Assembly: GCF_025263265.1 (NCBI RefSeq) | Contig: NZ_CP079869.1 | Location: 806,001 to 870,000, forward strand | DNA: 64,000 nucleotides | Direction of reading: 5' to 3' | Source of the DNA: Mycobacterium sp. SMC-4 | Lineage (GTDB): Bacteria > Actinomycetota > Actinomycetes > Mycobacteriales > Mycobacteriaceae | Part shown: positions 1-8,716 of the stretch, piece by piece | Numbering within the stretch: position 1 is the stretch's first letter | How the letters are laid out: the number at the start of each line of letters is the position of its first letter | Made by a program: the position numbers and the translations under genes | Notes under the pieces: generated by a model | Seen by the model: the letters and a program-made list of their open reading frames with translations, nothing else | Told to the model about the DNA's origin: nothing | Database searches by the model: none

Positions 1-9
1 TTGGGAGTT

Positions 10-3000
10 TCAGACCCCGGCCGGGACCTTCGCGCCGGTGCGCATCTGCCGGCGCAGCGTGTCGAACTCCGAGATCGTGCGCGTGGATACCGTGGCCACC
101 GGCCGGGCGTCGCGCCCGGTGGCTTCGGTCTTGGACACCATCACCACGCTGTCGATGTAGGGCTGGATCGTCGTCGCGTTCTGCACGGTCGCGACGATCA
201 CCAGCTGGAATCCGAACTTGCGGAACGCCGAGAGCGCCTGCTGGGCGAACTGCGGATCGGACTTGGAGAACGCCTCGTCGAGCATCAGCTGGGCGAACAC
301 CGGCCGGTTATCGGTATCCCCAGGTGCGGCGAGATTGAAGCTCAGCGCGCCGGCCAGGCAGAACGCCATCAACTTCTCCTGCTCGCCACCGGAGTTGTCC
401 CCGGCGTTGCTGTGCGTGCGGATCAAATCGCCGCTGCTGACATCCCATTCGGCGCAATCGAAGGTGAAACGGTTACGCACATCGAGCGCATCGCGCGTCC
501 ACGCCCTGTCCTCCGGCGCCGTCGACGCCAACCGGTTGCGCAGCCGCAGGATGTCGGCGTACTGGTCCAGGATTGCCTGCTTGTCGCCCAGCCCGACCTC
601 GGCGATGCGCCGCGAGATCGCCCGCACGATCTCGGTCAGCTCCGACACCGCGGCCAGCGCCCGCGGCGTGGCACGCAGCGTCAGGCGGGTACCACGGTTG
701 AACTCCACCGCACCCAGGCCGGTGTTGACCCGTTCGATCTGCTCGCTGATGCGCCGCGCCTCCTGCTCGGCGACGCGGTGCAACGTCAGGATGGCGTCCG
801 GTGCCTGCTCGGTGACCAACCGCATCATCCGCTCGTAGGCCTCGGGCAGTTCCCGTTCGTCGATGTGCCGGCACAGCGCGACATAGTCGTGCACACGCTC
901 ATCGAAATTGTCCGAGTTGTTCGGCACGGCATCCGGGAACGCGGTATCGAACGTGTTGAGGATGCGCGCCAACTCGTCGTAGGAGCGCCGCCGGCTCTCC
1001 CGCAGCTGCTCGCGCTCCTTCTTGATCGCGGTGAACAGCGCGTCGCGATGTGGTTCGGGCTCGAGCAACTCCAGGGTCACCGGGACCTGGTCGGAGTAGC
1101 GGTGCAGCAACTCGGTCAGCGGTTCGGACACGAAAGCCGGCGAGAGCCGCTCCTGTAGCTCCAGCAGCCGGGTGCGCCGGGAGTCCAAGTCGTCGCGGCG
1201 GGTCTGGATCGCACCGCGCCGGGTCATGAGTTTCTGGATCTGTGACCAGCATTCGTCGGCTCGGGCATTGAGCGCCTCGATGTCGGGATTGTCGGCCAGC
1301 AGCAGCTCGTACTGCTCGCGCAACCGGTCGGCATGCCCGTCGGCGGTCTCGATGTCGATCTGGCTCCACTGTCCGAACTGCTCGCAGATCGCCTTGCACG
1401 CTGCGGCCCGGTCCCGCCACCGCTGACGCTGCGCGGTGATGTCGTCGGCGGTGCGCCGCGCCGTCTGGTAGGTCTGTTCGGCCGCGGCCAGATCGACGGT
1501 CAGGGCGTTGATCTTGGCCGAAACATCACCCTGGTACAGGTATTCGGACTGCCGCAGCGGTCGCCGGTCGTCCTTGACCGCCACCCGGTCGGAATCTTTG
1601 TACAGGCCGGTGTCGGTGACCGCCCGGCGGAATCGGGCGAACACGTCGGGGGTGTCGACGCAGACGTGGTCCCCGGCAGTGGCGATGATGGCTACGGCCT
1701 CGGCAGCGCACGGGTGCTCCGGATCGACCGGAAAGAGTTTACCGGCCAACGTGTTCGGCTCAGGATCGCCCGGGGTGCTGCCGTAGGTGCTGGTCCGCAC
1801 GTGGTGCAGCGCCAGCCGTCCGCGCATGTTCGTCTCGTTGACGAACCGCAACACCGCGGCCCAGTGCTGATCAGGCACCAGCAGCCGCAGGCCCGGCCCG
1901 CGCAGCACCTTCTCCACCGCGGTGCGCCACCGGGTCTGGTCGGCGCGCAGGTCCATCAGCTCGGCCACATAGGGCAGCGCGCCGGTATCCACACCGACTG
2001 CGGCGCAGATGTGTTCACGCATCGCCAGCGCGAACTCCGGTAACGCCGAACCGACACGCTCGACACGCTTGAGCTCCTTGGCGGCGTCGTCGCGCGCGAT
2101 GCGGGCCGCCTTCTGCGCGTACTCGGCGTCGGTGGAGGCTTCGCGTTGCCGTTCCACCCAGGCCAGCAGCTCGGTGGCCTCGCCGAGCAGTTGCTCGCGC
2201 AGGTTCCAGAATTCGTCGGCGGTGTCCGGGATATCCAGACCCTGCGCGGTGAGCATGTCCTCGTAGGCCGCGCGGCGACGCGATACCTGCTCGGCGGCGG
2301 TCTCGGCGGCAGTCACCTGCGACTGCAGCGGCCCCAGGCTGGCGCTGTTGCCGCTGATCTGCGCATTGAGCGAATCAGCCTCGGCCTTGGCCAAATTCAG
2401 CGACCGGGTGACGTCTTCGTACTCGTTGTCGAGCTGCTCGACGGTGGAGTCCAGCTGTGCGATCTGCGCCGGGCACTGGGCAACCCGGACATGGTCGGTG
2501 AAGGCCCGCACCATCGGTGCGTCGACCAGATCGATGATGCCCAGATCCGAGGACTCCGAGGCGTAGCGCTGCTGGATCTTCTCGATGTCACCGAGGATCT
2601 TGCGTTTGCGCTGGGCGACAGCAAGCAGCTCACGCGCCTCGACCAGCGGGTCGATCTGCTTGAGTGCCTCGGGCAGTCGGGCCAGGCTGTCCGGTTCATC
2701 GAGCATGAACTCGCGGACGAACTGCTCGAGACCGCCGACACTCTTGAGCGACTTTGCTTTTCCGAGCAGCTGCTGGGCCGCGTCGGAGGCGCGGATACCG
2801 ATGGTCGCGTACAACTGCGCCAGATACTGCGACTCCACCTTCGTGGTGAACCGCCAGCCGTCCCCCTGGCCCCGGGTGTCCTTGAACACACCCGCGTCGA
2901 ATCGTCCAGCTGCCCAACGGTTACAGACGTCCTCGATGTCAAGATCACCGTCGCCGAGGGCGAACCGACTCGACGAGTCGTTGCGTGACTCGCCGGTCAG

Positions 3001-3387
3001 CCACTTGAGCACCAGGCCGGTGACGGTGCGCCCGGAATCACTGGAGTAGGTGACAGCGACCGCCGACCACGCGGTGCCCTCACCGCGCAGGTACATCACC
3101 CGGCTGGTGCCGCCGTCGCTGCGCTGCCCCCACGCGCCGCGCACGTACTTGTCGACGGTGCGCCGGCCCGCGCTGGACCCGGCGGCGGTGTTGTCACCCG
3201 AGGCGTTGAAGTTGCGCCGGTTGAACGGCAGGAAGCCCAGCGAGATCGCGTCCAGCAGAGAAGATTTGCCGCTGCCCGAGGCGCCGGCGATCAGCGCGCC
3301 GCCGACGCTGAACGGGATCGAATGGTAGCCGTCGAACACACCCCAGTTGATGACCTGCAACCGGGACAGGTGGAACTGTTCAGGCAC
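10..3387 (-). CDS. jetC: Wadjet JetC / MksB-like SMC ATPase
   Basis: SMC-type ATPase of a Wadjet (EptABCD/MksBEFG) plasmid-defence system, the motor that extrudes and inspects DNA in complex with JetA and JetB. Seen: 1125 residues; an opening of the [13 protein letters not shown] type usual for this family; Walker [10 protein letters not shown] at residues 35-43; a long middle rich in charged heptad-like stretches, consistent with SMC coiled coil; near the C-terminus an ABC signature SGGEQEK and a Walker B ending LMLDEAF. The ATG overlaps the jetB stop by 8 bp. JetA and JetB precede it, and the expected fourth gene, jetD (TOPRIM nuclease), would lie beyond the left edge. Known from the family: Wadjet cleaves small circular plasmids. 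That this copy is functional is inference. Confidence 0.93.
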   Translation of the reverse strand: MPEQFHLSRLQVINWGVFDGYHSIPFSVGGALIAGASGSGKSSLLDAISLGFLPFNRRNFNASGDNTAAGSSAGRRTVDKYVRGAWGQRSDGGTSRVMYLRGEGTAWSAVAVTYSSDSGRTVTGLVLKWLTGESRNDSSSRFALGDGDLDIEDVCNRWAAGRFDAGVFKDTRGQGDGWRFTTKVESQYLAQLYATIGIRASDAAQQLLGKAKSLKSVGGLEQFVREFMLDEPDSLARLPEALKQIDPLVEARELLAVAQRKRKILGDIEKIQQRYASESSDLGIIDLVDAPMVRAFTDHVRVAQCPAQIAQLDSTVEQLDNEYEDVTRSLNLAKAEADSLNAQISGNSASLGPLQSQVTAAETAAEQVSRRRAAYEDMLTAQGLDIPDTADEFWNLREQLLGEATELLAWVERQREASTDAEYAQKAARIARDDAAKELKRVERVGSALPEFALAMREHICAAVGVDTGALPYVAELMDLRADQTRWRTAVEKVLRGPGLRLLVPDQHWAAVLRFVNETNMRGRLALHHVRTSTYGSTPGDPEPNTLAGKLFPVDPEHPCAAEAVAIIATAGDHVCVDTPDVFARFRRAVTDTGLYKDSDRVAVKDDRRPLRQSEYLYQGDVSAKINALTVDLAAAEQTYQTARRTADDITAQRQRWRDRAAACKAICEQFGQWSQIDIETADGHADRLREQYELLLADNPDIEALNARADECWSQIQKLMTRRGAIQTRRDDLDSRRTRLLELQERLSPAFVSEPLTELLHRYSDQVPVTLELLEPEPHRDALFTAIKKEREQLRESRRRSYDELARILNTFDTAFPDAVPNNSDNFDERVHDYVALCRHIDERELPEAYERMMRLVTEQAPDAILTLHRVAEQEARRISEQIERVNTGLGAVEFNRGTRLTLRATPRALAAVSELTEIVRAISRRIAEVGLGDKQAILDQYADILRLRNRLASTAPEDRAWTRDALDVRNRFTFDCAEWDVSSGDLIRTHSNAGDNSGGEQEKLMAFCLAGALSFNLAAPGDTDNRPVFAQLMLDEAFSKSDPQFAQQALSAFRKFGFQLVIVATVQNATTIQPYIDSVVMVSKTEATGRDARPVATVSTRTISEFDTLRRQMRTGAKVPAGV

Positions 3388-4063
3388 CGTCTTCTCCCTC
3401 GGCGGGCGCGCCGCCCTTGAGCAGCTGCTCGAACTGCTGCTGTAGTTCGGTGATCACGCTGGCGGTCATCACCGCGGTGATGACGGGGGAGATGGTGTAG
3501 CTGTCCTCGTCGTCGCGGCTGCGGCGCAGGATCTCCAGGCCGGCCAGCCGGGTGATGGCGCCGTCGATGCGTGCGGCGAACGTCACCGCGTCGCGGTCGG
3601 TGTCATTGAGCACCCCGGAGAACAGGCCGTGCATCTCCTCGCGGCTGATCAGCACGCTCTGCCCGCCGGAGGCGCGCATCATCTGGGCCAGGTGCAGCGC
3701 CAGGATGGAGTCGTAGGTGCCCAGCGGCTCACGGCGCAGAAGCTTGACGCCCCGGGCGGATTCGTAGCGGGCCTGCTCGACGAACGCCACATCCGAACCG
3801 TCGATGACACGCAGCAGCAGATCCAGCTCCGAGAGCCGCACCGCCAGCTGGTCGCGGTACTCCAGCACCCAGGCGTAGATGTCGCTGTCGGACTCGGCGC
3901 TGACGTAGCGGCGGGTCAGCAGATGCTGCAGTGCCCAACAGGCGCGGTCGGGCAGCTCGGAGACGTCACCGTCGAAACGCGGCCGGCGTTGCTGCGGGGG
4001 ACGGGCGTTCTGGTCGACCTGGGGAAGCGACGAGAAGTCGATATCAGGGTCGGTGGTGGTCAC
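3380..4063 (-). CDS. jetB: Wadjet JetB / MksE-like subunit (DUF4194)
   Basis: Small winged-helix-type kite subunit that bridges the JetC heads and the JetA kleisin. 227 residues from the GTG chosen here ([10 protein letters not shown]...). That GTG overlaps the jetA stop by 4 bp (GTGA), which argues for translational coupling; the open frame extends 46 codons further upstream, but that part lies inside jetA. The body has the DUF4194-like features of a middle '[16 protein letters not shown]' segment and a C-terminal region ([10 protein letters not shown]) typical of MksE/JetB proteins. It is followed by jetC with an 8-bp overlap. The family assignment rests on position, size and motif similarity; confidence is high because both neighbours are clear. 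Confidence 0.9.
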   Translation of the reverse strand: MTTTDPDIDFSSLPQVDQNARPPQQRRPRFDGDVSELPDRACWALQHLLTRRYVSAESDSDIYAWVLEYRDQLAVRLSELDLLLRVIDGSDVAFVEQARYESARGVKLLRREPLGTYDSILALHLAQMMRASGGQSVLISREEMHGLFSGVLNDTDRDAVTFAARIDGAITRLAGLEILRRSRDDEDSYTISPVITAVMTASVITELQQQFEQLLKGGAPAEGEDGA

Positions 4064-5499
4064 GTCAGCGCTCCCGCGATCGGTTCGGTGAAGTGCAGTT
4101 CGGGCACCGCTATTTCGCGGTCGGTTCCGTCGAGCGAACGGAAGCGCACGGCGGTCGATGTGGTGACGGTGGTGTTGGGTTGTTTGAGTGCCCACGACCA
4201 CAACACGATGACGTGCCCGAGATAGGCGTTGTCGAGCAACCCCACGGCTTCGGGCAGGGAGACCGGGCCGTGGCGCACCGCCGCGTTGAGCATCTCGGTC
4301 ATCGCCGGTGCGTCGACCTGCGTGGTCAACGCGGCGAAGCTGGCCAGGTCGACCTCGCCGTCGGCGGGTTTGGCCGGCTTCGGGGCGGACAGCTCGCCGA
4401 TCTTGAAGCTGAGCGCGCCGACCGAGCTGATCGTGTGCCGGGCCAGCGGCAGCTCGATGTCCAGCCGCGAGTCGGTCAGGCTCGACGTGAGCAGCGTGCG
4501 CGCCGCGCCGATGGCCTCGTTGAGCTGCCGCGCCACTCCGCGGCTCTGTTCCAGCGTGCCGAACGCGGTGAACCGCTTGACCCGTTGCGCGCAGCGCTGC
4601 TGGATGCGCTCGACCTCGTCGATCTGGTGTCCGACCAGCTCGAAGAAGCCGGCCATCACCTTGCGCAGTGCCGGGTCCAGCGCGGGCAGACCCTCGGCGA
4701 CCGCGGTCACATCGGCCTCGAACTCAGCGCGCTGATCGGGATCGTTGATCATCCGCAGGAACGCGCGGTGGCTGTCGCGCCCCTGGGAATCCCAGGCGGC
4801 CTGGTAGTCGGCATACATCTGGCGCTGTCGGTCGCGGTAGGCAACGTTGCTGTCGATCGGCTCGTCCAGCGCGGCGGTGGCCTGCTCGATCATCGAACCG
4901 TACTGGCCGATGTCGGTGATCAAGCGTTCCATCTGCAGCGCGATGGCGCGGGCCTCGTCGTAGCAGTCGGTGACATCGGGTTCGGGCCGGCGTCCGGCGT
5001 CGAGATCATCGAGTTCGGCTTGCAGTGCGGCGATTTCGGCCTCGATGTGTTTGCGCACCCGGGCCGGGTCACCGTCGACCCTGACTGCGACCTGCTTGAG
5101 CCGGGACGCGATGCCGTTGATCGAGCCGCCGGTGGCGATGGTGTCATTGCGGCGCATGCCGCGCAGGAAGTCCAGTGCCCGGCGGGCATCCTGGGTCAGA
5201 TAGCAGACGTTGCGGTCGCTGCGCTCGTCGAGCACACGATGCAGCCAGCCCTGGCTGGCCCACGATTTGATCAGCGCGAGCCCAGACTGCCCGTCGGTGG
5301 CGTCGAGCTCGGTCAGGTCGCGCTCCAAGGCGACCACCAGCTCGGTCTCGCCGACCACCCCGTCGCACAGATGACGCTCCATCAACGTCGAGTACAGGCT
5401 CAGATTTGTGGTCGCCAGCAGCCGCAGCGGCCGCGAGCTCTGCAGGTCGCGGTTGAGCTCGAGCAGGTCGGCGACCGACAGTGCGCCGTGGTCGTCCAC
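4060..5499 (-). CDS. jetA: Wadjet JetA / MksF-like kleisin (DUF3375)
   Basis: First gene of the Wadjet operon, encoding the kleisin that closes the JetC ring. I start it at a GTG (VDDHGALSVADLLELN...) because an AGGAGG sequence lies 5 bases upstream; the open frame continues 46 codons further upstream without a comparable site. This gives 479 residues, usual for DUF3375. The N-terminal part has the 'LATTNLSLYSTLMERHL' helix and 'GWLHRVLDERSDRNVCYLT' stretch characteristic of JetA winged-helix regions; the middle is helical and charged. Its stop overlaps the jetB GTG (GTGA). Divergent from the hypothetical gene at 5712. In M. smegmatis the equivalent genes are known as eptA-D. Confidence 0.9.
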   Translation of the reverse strand: MDDHGALSVADLLELNRDLQSSRPLRLLATTNLSLYSTLMERHLCDGVVGETELVVALERDLTELDATDGQSGLALIKSWASQGWLHRVLDERSDRNVCYLTQDARRALDFLRGMRRNDTIATGGSINGIASRLKQVAVRVDGDPARVRKHIEAEIAALQAELDDLDAGRRPEPDVTDCYDEARAIALQMERLITDIGQYGSMIEQATAALDEPIDSNVAYRDRQRQMYADYQAAWDSQGRDSHRAFLRMINDPDQRAEFEADVTAVAEGLPALDPALRKVMAGFFELVGHQIDEVERIQQRCAQRVKRFTAFGTLEQSRGVARQLNEAIGAARTLLTSSLTDSRLDIELPLARHTISSVGALSFKIGELSAPKPAKPADGEVDLASFAALTTQVDAPAMTEMLNAAVRHGPVSLPEAVGLLDNAYLGHVIVLWSWALKQPNTTVTTSTAVRFRSLDGTDREIAVPELHFTEPIAGALT

Positions 5500-5503
5500 C
5501 TGG

Positions 5504-5509
5504 CCTCCT
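5504..5509 (-). promoter_or_regulatory. Ribosome binding site deciding the jetA start
   Basis: AGGAGG on the minus strand, 4 bases (CCAG) upstream of the GTG at 5499. It is the only strong Shine-Dalgarno in the 5' part of the open frame and fixes the jetA start. The remaining region up to 5711 (about 200 bp) holds the divergent promoters of jetA and the 5712 gene. On the minus strand a TATCTT hexamer (5540-5545) could be the jetA -10 element; no convincing -35 is visible. Confidence 0.6.
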
Positions 5510-5711
5510 GGTCTGCGTATGGATGGGTGCGGACGGTCCAAGATAGGCCACGACGCGGACACCTTTTGGTACGCGGCGGGGTTGTGTCGCAACTGCCTGT
5601 GGCCGGTGTGGCCCCTGAGGTCACCTCCGCTGCCCAAGATGGCCTCTGAGCTGCGGTGATGTCGGTGCGCGCCGGTAGAATCGGGTCAGTCGATTTCTCG
5701 GGGGGTAGTGG

Positions 5712-6071
5712 GTGGAATGGCCGGTGTGCGGCATGTGCGGTGCGGCCGCACCGTTTCGTTGGATGGGTGAGGTGCACGACTGCGACGGGGGGACGCGTCG
5801 TGAGGAACGGCTACTGGTCTCGCTTCCCGACCCCGACCCGCAACCGACGCACCCGGAGTGCGGCAACGCGCTGCGAAGCCGCGTCGTGATGGAAACCTGG
5901 GTCGAGGACGACGACCTCGCGCACCTGACGCGCTACATGGAGCGGGTGCAGGACGACGAGGATGTGAGCTGGGTGCACGTCGTGGTGCGCGCGGATGGAT
6001 CGCTGGAGTTCGTCGCGCCGGGATTCATCCACAGCCGGCCGGTCGGCGCCGCCGAGCAGACCGGGCGCTAA
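5712..6071 (+). CDS. Hypothetical protein, 119 aa
   Basis: Unrecognised small acidic protein starting at GTG. It opens with a VCGMCG cysteine pair and a later HPECGN motif, so a small zinc-ribbon-like site is possible (Cys6, Cys9 and a later Cys) but unproven. The middle (YMERVQDDEDVSWVHVVVRADGSLEFVAPGF) has a plausible beta-sheet pattern. A TAGAAT hexamer at 5676-5681 is a candidate -10. Its TAA abuts the stop of the convergent monooxygenase with no gap. Codon bias and compactness suggest a real gene. It is divergent from jetA and there is no sign that it belongs to the Wadjet system. Confidence 0.6.
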   Translation: MEWPVCGMCGAAAPFRWMGEVHDCDGGTRREERLLVSLPDPDPQPTHPECGNALRSRVVMETWVEDDDLAHLTRYMERVQDDEDVSWVHVVVRADGSLEFVAPGFIHSRPVGAAEQTGR

Positions 6072-7295
6072 TCACCGCCCGCCTGTGACACCCCGGTCTG
6101 CGCTGTATTTGGGCACCCGGATCGAGTCGTAGAGCCGGATGCCTTTGCGGTTGAGCCGGGCCAGGGCGTCGGTGACGGGGCGGGGCAGCGCGGAGAGCAG
6201 TCGCACCCCGCTCAGGAAGGCCCACGCGTTCAGCGATGAGGACGGCAAGATGCTCTTCGCCACTCCCTTGGCCAGTGCGCGTGCGCCCAGCACCGGTTCG
6301 CGCATGACGTTCTCGTAGGCCGGAAACGCCGTCGTGTGATCGCCTCCGGCCGCGGCCAATTCGCCGGCCAGGACGTAGGCGCCGATCACTGCGAGGCTGG
6401 TGCTGCCGCCGACGGCCGGGCCGGGACAGTATCCCGCGTCGCCGACCAGGGAGACCCTTCCGCTCGACCAGCTGGTGAGCTGGAGCTGGGTGATGGCGTC
6501 GAAGTAGAACGCTGGCGTGCGGCCGAGTTCGTCGAGCCAGCTGTCCACCTCGGTGCTCATCCCGGTGAAGCGTTCGGTCAGCTGGCGTTGCTGCGCGGCC
6601 GTATCGCGGTGGTCGTAGTCGAAGTCCCCCGATGGCCGGAACAGGAAGACCGCCCGGGCGTCGTGGAGATGCTCGGCGGTGTAGATCATGGCCATCCGGT
6701 CGACATCCAGGTAGCCGGGCATTTCCCCGGCTGTGACAAGAGATTTCGGCACCGACACCACCGACAGGTAGGCACCCAGGAACTCGGTGTGCCCGGCATC
6801 GGGGCCGAACACCAGTTGCCGGACACCGGAATGCAATCCGTCGGCGCCGATCACCAGATCGAACCGGCGCGACCCGCCGGAGGCGAGATCAACCCGCCCG
6901 TCTGGGTCGATCGCGGTGAGCTGATCGCCGAACAGATACTCGATTCCGTCGTGACCGGCGTCGAAGAAGATCTGACTCAGATCGTCGCGCATGATCTCGA
7001 CGTGGCGAGCCGAGATCGCCGAGGACAGCTTGCCGTAGTCCATCCGGACCGGCCAGCGGCCACCGGGCCGACGGAAGACGATCCGATGGGTCCCGGTCGC
7101 GTGCGCCAGCACCTGGTCCAGCACGCCCATCTGCTCGGCGATGTCCATGGCGGGACCGAACAGGTCGACGGCGTGGCCGCCGGTCTTGCGCAACCGCGGG
7201 GCACGCTCGACCACCGTGACATCGAAGCCGTGCCGGGCCAGCCAGTAACCCAGCACCGGCCCGGCGATGCTCGCGCCGGAAATCAGTACGCGCAT
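6072..7295 (-). CDS. FAD-dependent monooxygenase (PHBH superfamily)
   Basis: Group A flavoprotein monooxygenase, 407 residues. The N-terminal GASIAGPVLGYWLARHGFDV segment is the dinucleotide-binding fold (GxxxxG variant), followed by VVERAP (acidic residue binding the ribose), and a GDAGYCPGPAVGGSTSLAV segment around residues 280-300 is the second FAD motif. Family members hydroxylate aromatic or polyketide substrates, or drugs (TetX-like), using NAD(P)H and O2; the substrate here is unknown. It is divergent from a TetR gene, and two similar operator-like palindromes lie between the two starts, so local TetR repression is likely. Confidence 0.88.
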   Translation of the reverse strand: MRVLISGASIAGPVLGYWLARHGFDVTVVERAPRLRKTGGHAVDLFGPAMDIAEQMGVLDQVLAHATGTHRIVFRRPGGRWPVRMDYGKLSSAISARHVEIMRDDLSQIFFDAGHDGIEYLFGDQLTAIDPDGRVDLASGGSRRFDLVIGADGLHSGVRQLVFGPDAGHTEFLGAYLSVVSVPKSLVTAGEMPGYLDVDRMAMIYTAEHLHDARAVFLFRPSGDFDYDHRDTAAQQRQLTERFTGMSTEVDSWLDELGRTPAFYFDAITQLQLTSWSSGRVSLVGDAGYCPGPAVGGSTSLAVIGAYVLAGELAAAGGDHTTAFPAYENVMREPVLGARALAKGVAKSILPSSSLNAWAFLSGVRLLSALPRPVTDALARLNRKGIRLYDSIRVPKYSADRGVTGGR

Positions 7296-7307
7296 GACAC
7301 GCTCCTT

Positions 7308-7325
7308 ACTTAACGTTCGGTAAGT
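7308..7325. promoter_or_regulatory. Putative TetR operator, copy 1
   Basis: Imperfect palindrome ACTTAACGTTCGGTAAGT, 13 bp upstream of the monooxygenase ATG. It shares its left half with the second site 34 bp away. Spacing of 34 bp and location between divergent genes fit a TetR-family operator pair. This is inferred from sequence only. Confidence 0.55.
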
Positions 7326-7341
7326 GGACGGACGCCAGCTT

Positions 7342-7359
7342 ACTTAACGATCGGTCAGT
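7342..7359. promoter_or_regulatory. Putative TetR operator, copy 2
   Basis: Palindrome ACTTAACGATCGGTCAGT, with 14 of 18 positions symmetrical. It lies immediately upstream of a TAGGGT hexamer (7360-7365) that is 6 bases from the TetR GTG. This suggests a leaderless promoter that the site would block, giving autoregulation. Confidence 0.55.
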
Positions 7360-7371
7360 TAGGGTAGGTCC

Positions 7372-7923
7372 GTGAGCGCGGTACGCCCGGACACCCGGCA
7401 GAAGATCCAGGACGTCGCCCGCGAACTGTTCGCCGAGAAGGGCGTGCAGCGCACCAGCCTGCAGGACATCGCTGCCCGATTGGGCATCACCAAACCGGCC
7501 CTGTACTACCACTTCGCGTCACGGGAAGACCTGGTGCGCAGCATCGTCCAGCCCCTGGTGGACGGCGGTGAACGATTCGTCTCACAGTGCGAGCAAGCCG
7601 ACGGCCTGACACCGGTGGAACTGCTGGAGGCGTACTTCGACTACTTCTATGCCCACCGCGCCGATCTGGTCACGGTGGTCTCCGAGCTGAGCACCATCGC
7701 CAACCTCGGCCTCATCGACAGCATGCTGGCCTGGCGGGAACGGCTCGGCCGGGTCCTGTTCGGACCGGACCCGACCCTGGATCAATCGGTGCGTGCGGTC
7801 ATCGCCCTGGGCGGTCTGCAGGACTGCTGCCTGCAGTTCCCCGACGTACCGGGCGACGAGCTGCGCGCCGTCGGGGTCTCCGCGGCGCTGGCGACGCTGG
7901 GTCTGTCCGACACCGCCGAGTAA
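7372..7923 (+). CDS. TetR/AcrR family transcriptional regulator
   Basis: 183-residue one-domain repressor. The N-terminal helix-turn-helix is clear: RQKIQDVARELFAEKGVQRTSL, then DIAARLGITKPALYYHFASREDLV (recognition helix ending YYHF). The C-terminal ligand domain is generic. Starts at GTG, 6 bases after a TAGGGT hexamer, so the transcript may be leaderless. It is divergent from the FAD monooxygenase with two palindromes in between, and the alpha/beta hydrolase follows 23 bp downstream, so it probably controls both and itself. The effector is unknown. Confidence 0.9.
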   Translation: MSAVRPDTRQKIQDVARELFAEKGVQRTSLQDIAARLGITKPALYYHFASREDLVRSIVQPLVDGGERFVSQCEQADGLTPVELLEAYFDYFYAHRADLVTVVSELSTIANLGLIDSMLAWRERLGRVLFGPDPTLDQSVRAVIALGGLQDCCLQFPDVPGDELRAVGVSAALATLGLSDTAE

Positions 7924-7946
7924 CGCGGGGAGCCACCCGTGCCAGG

Positions 7947-8702
7947 ATGACGGTCATGACGGTGGTGTTCGTGCATGGCAACCCGGAAACGTCGGCCATC
8001 TGGGGTCCGCTGGTCGCCGCGCTGGGGCGTGACGACGTCGTGCTGCTGTCCCCGCCCGGCTTCGGGGCGCCGCTGCCCGACGGGTTCGCCGCCACCTATC
8101 TGGACTACCGGGACTGGCTGGAGAACGAGCTGTCGACGATCGACGGGCCGATCGACCTGGTCGGGCACGACTGGGGCGGCGGACATGTCGTCAACGTCGT
8201 CATGCACCGTCCCGAACTGGTGCGCAGCTGGGCCAGCGACGTCGTCGGCCTGTTCGACCCGGACTACGTCTGGCACGACATGGCCCAGGTGTGGCAGACC
8301 CCCGGCGCCGGCGAGGAGCTGATCGAGAACATGATGGGCGGCGGGGTGCAGGCGCGCACCGAGCTGATGCGCTCGCTGGGCATCCCCGACGACATCGCCG
8401 CGGCGCTGGCCGAGGAACAGAACGAGGACATGGGCACAGCGATCCTCGCGCTGTACCGCTCGGCGGCCCAGCCCGCGATGGCCGAGGCCGGCAGAGCGCT
8501 GGAGAACGCCGCGGCCCGGCCTGGGCTGTCCTTGCTGGCCACCGAAGACCCGTACATCGGGCAGTCCGACAACCGCCGGCGCGCCGCCGAGCGGGCCGGT
8601 GCGCGCACCGAGGTGCTCGAGGGTTTGGGGCACTGGTGGATGGTCGAAGACCCGGCCCGCGGGGCGGCGGCGCTGACCACGTTCTGGGCGACGCTCGACT
8701 AG
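7947..8702 (+). CDS. Alpha/beta hydrolase with Asp nucleophile
   Basis: 251-residue alpha/beta-fold hydrolase. HGNP at 10-13 is the oxyanion motif. The nucleophile elbow is GHDWGG with Asp75 in place of Ser, as in haloalkane dehalogenases and epoxide hydrolases. His229 (GLGHWW) is the likely base. This points to epoxide or halide hydrolysis rather than esterase activity, but the substrate is not readable. Two in-frame starts exist (7947 and 7956); an AGGA overlapping the first favours the second slightly. Located 23 bp downstream of the TetR gene, probably co-transcribed; with the divergent monooxygenase an epoxidation-hydrolysis pair is an attractive but unproven idea. Confidence 0.82.
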   Translation: MTVMTVVFVHGNPETSAIWGPLVAALGRDDVVLLSPPGFGAPLPDGFAATYLDYRDWLENELSTIDGPIDLVGHDWGGGHVVNVVMHRPELVRSWASDVVGLFDPDYVWHDMAQVWQTPGAGEELIENMMGGGVQARTELMRSLGIPDDIAAALAEEQNEDMGTAILALYRSAAQPAMAEAGRALENAAARPGLSLLATEDPYIGQSDNRRRAAERAGARTEVLEGLGHWWMVEDPARGAAALTTFWATLD

Positions 8703-8716
8703 CTGCGCGCCGCAGC

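Noticed and set aside
3931..5649. Plus-strand frame of 572 codons
   Set aside because: Antisense to jetA and jetB; repetitive Arg/Gly composition and no motifs.
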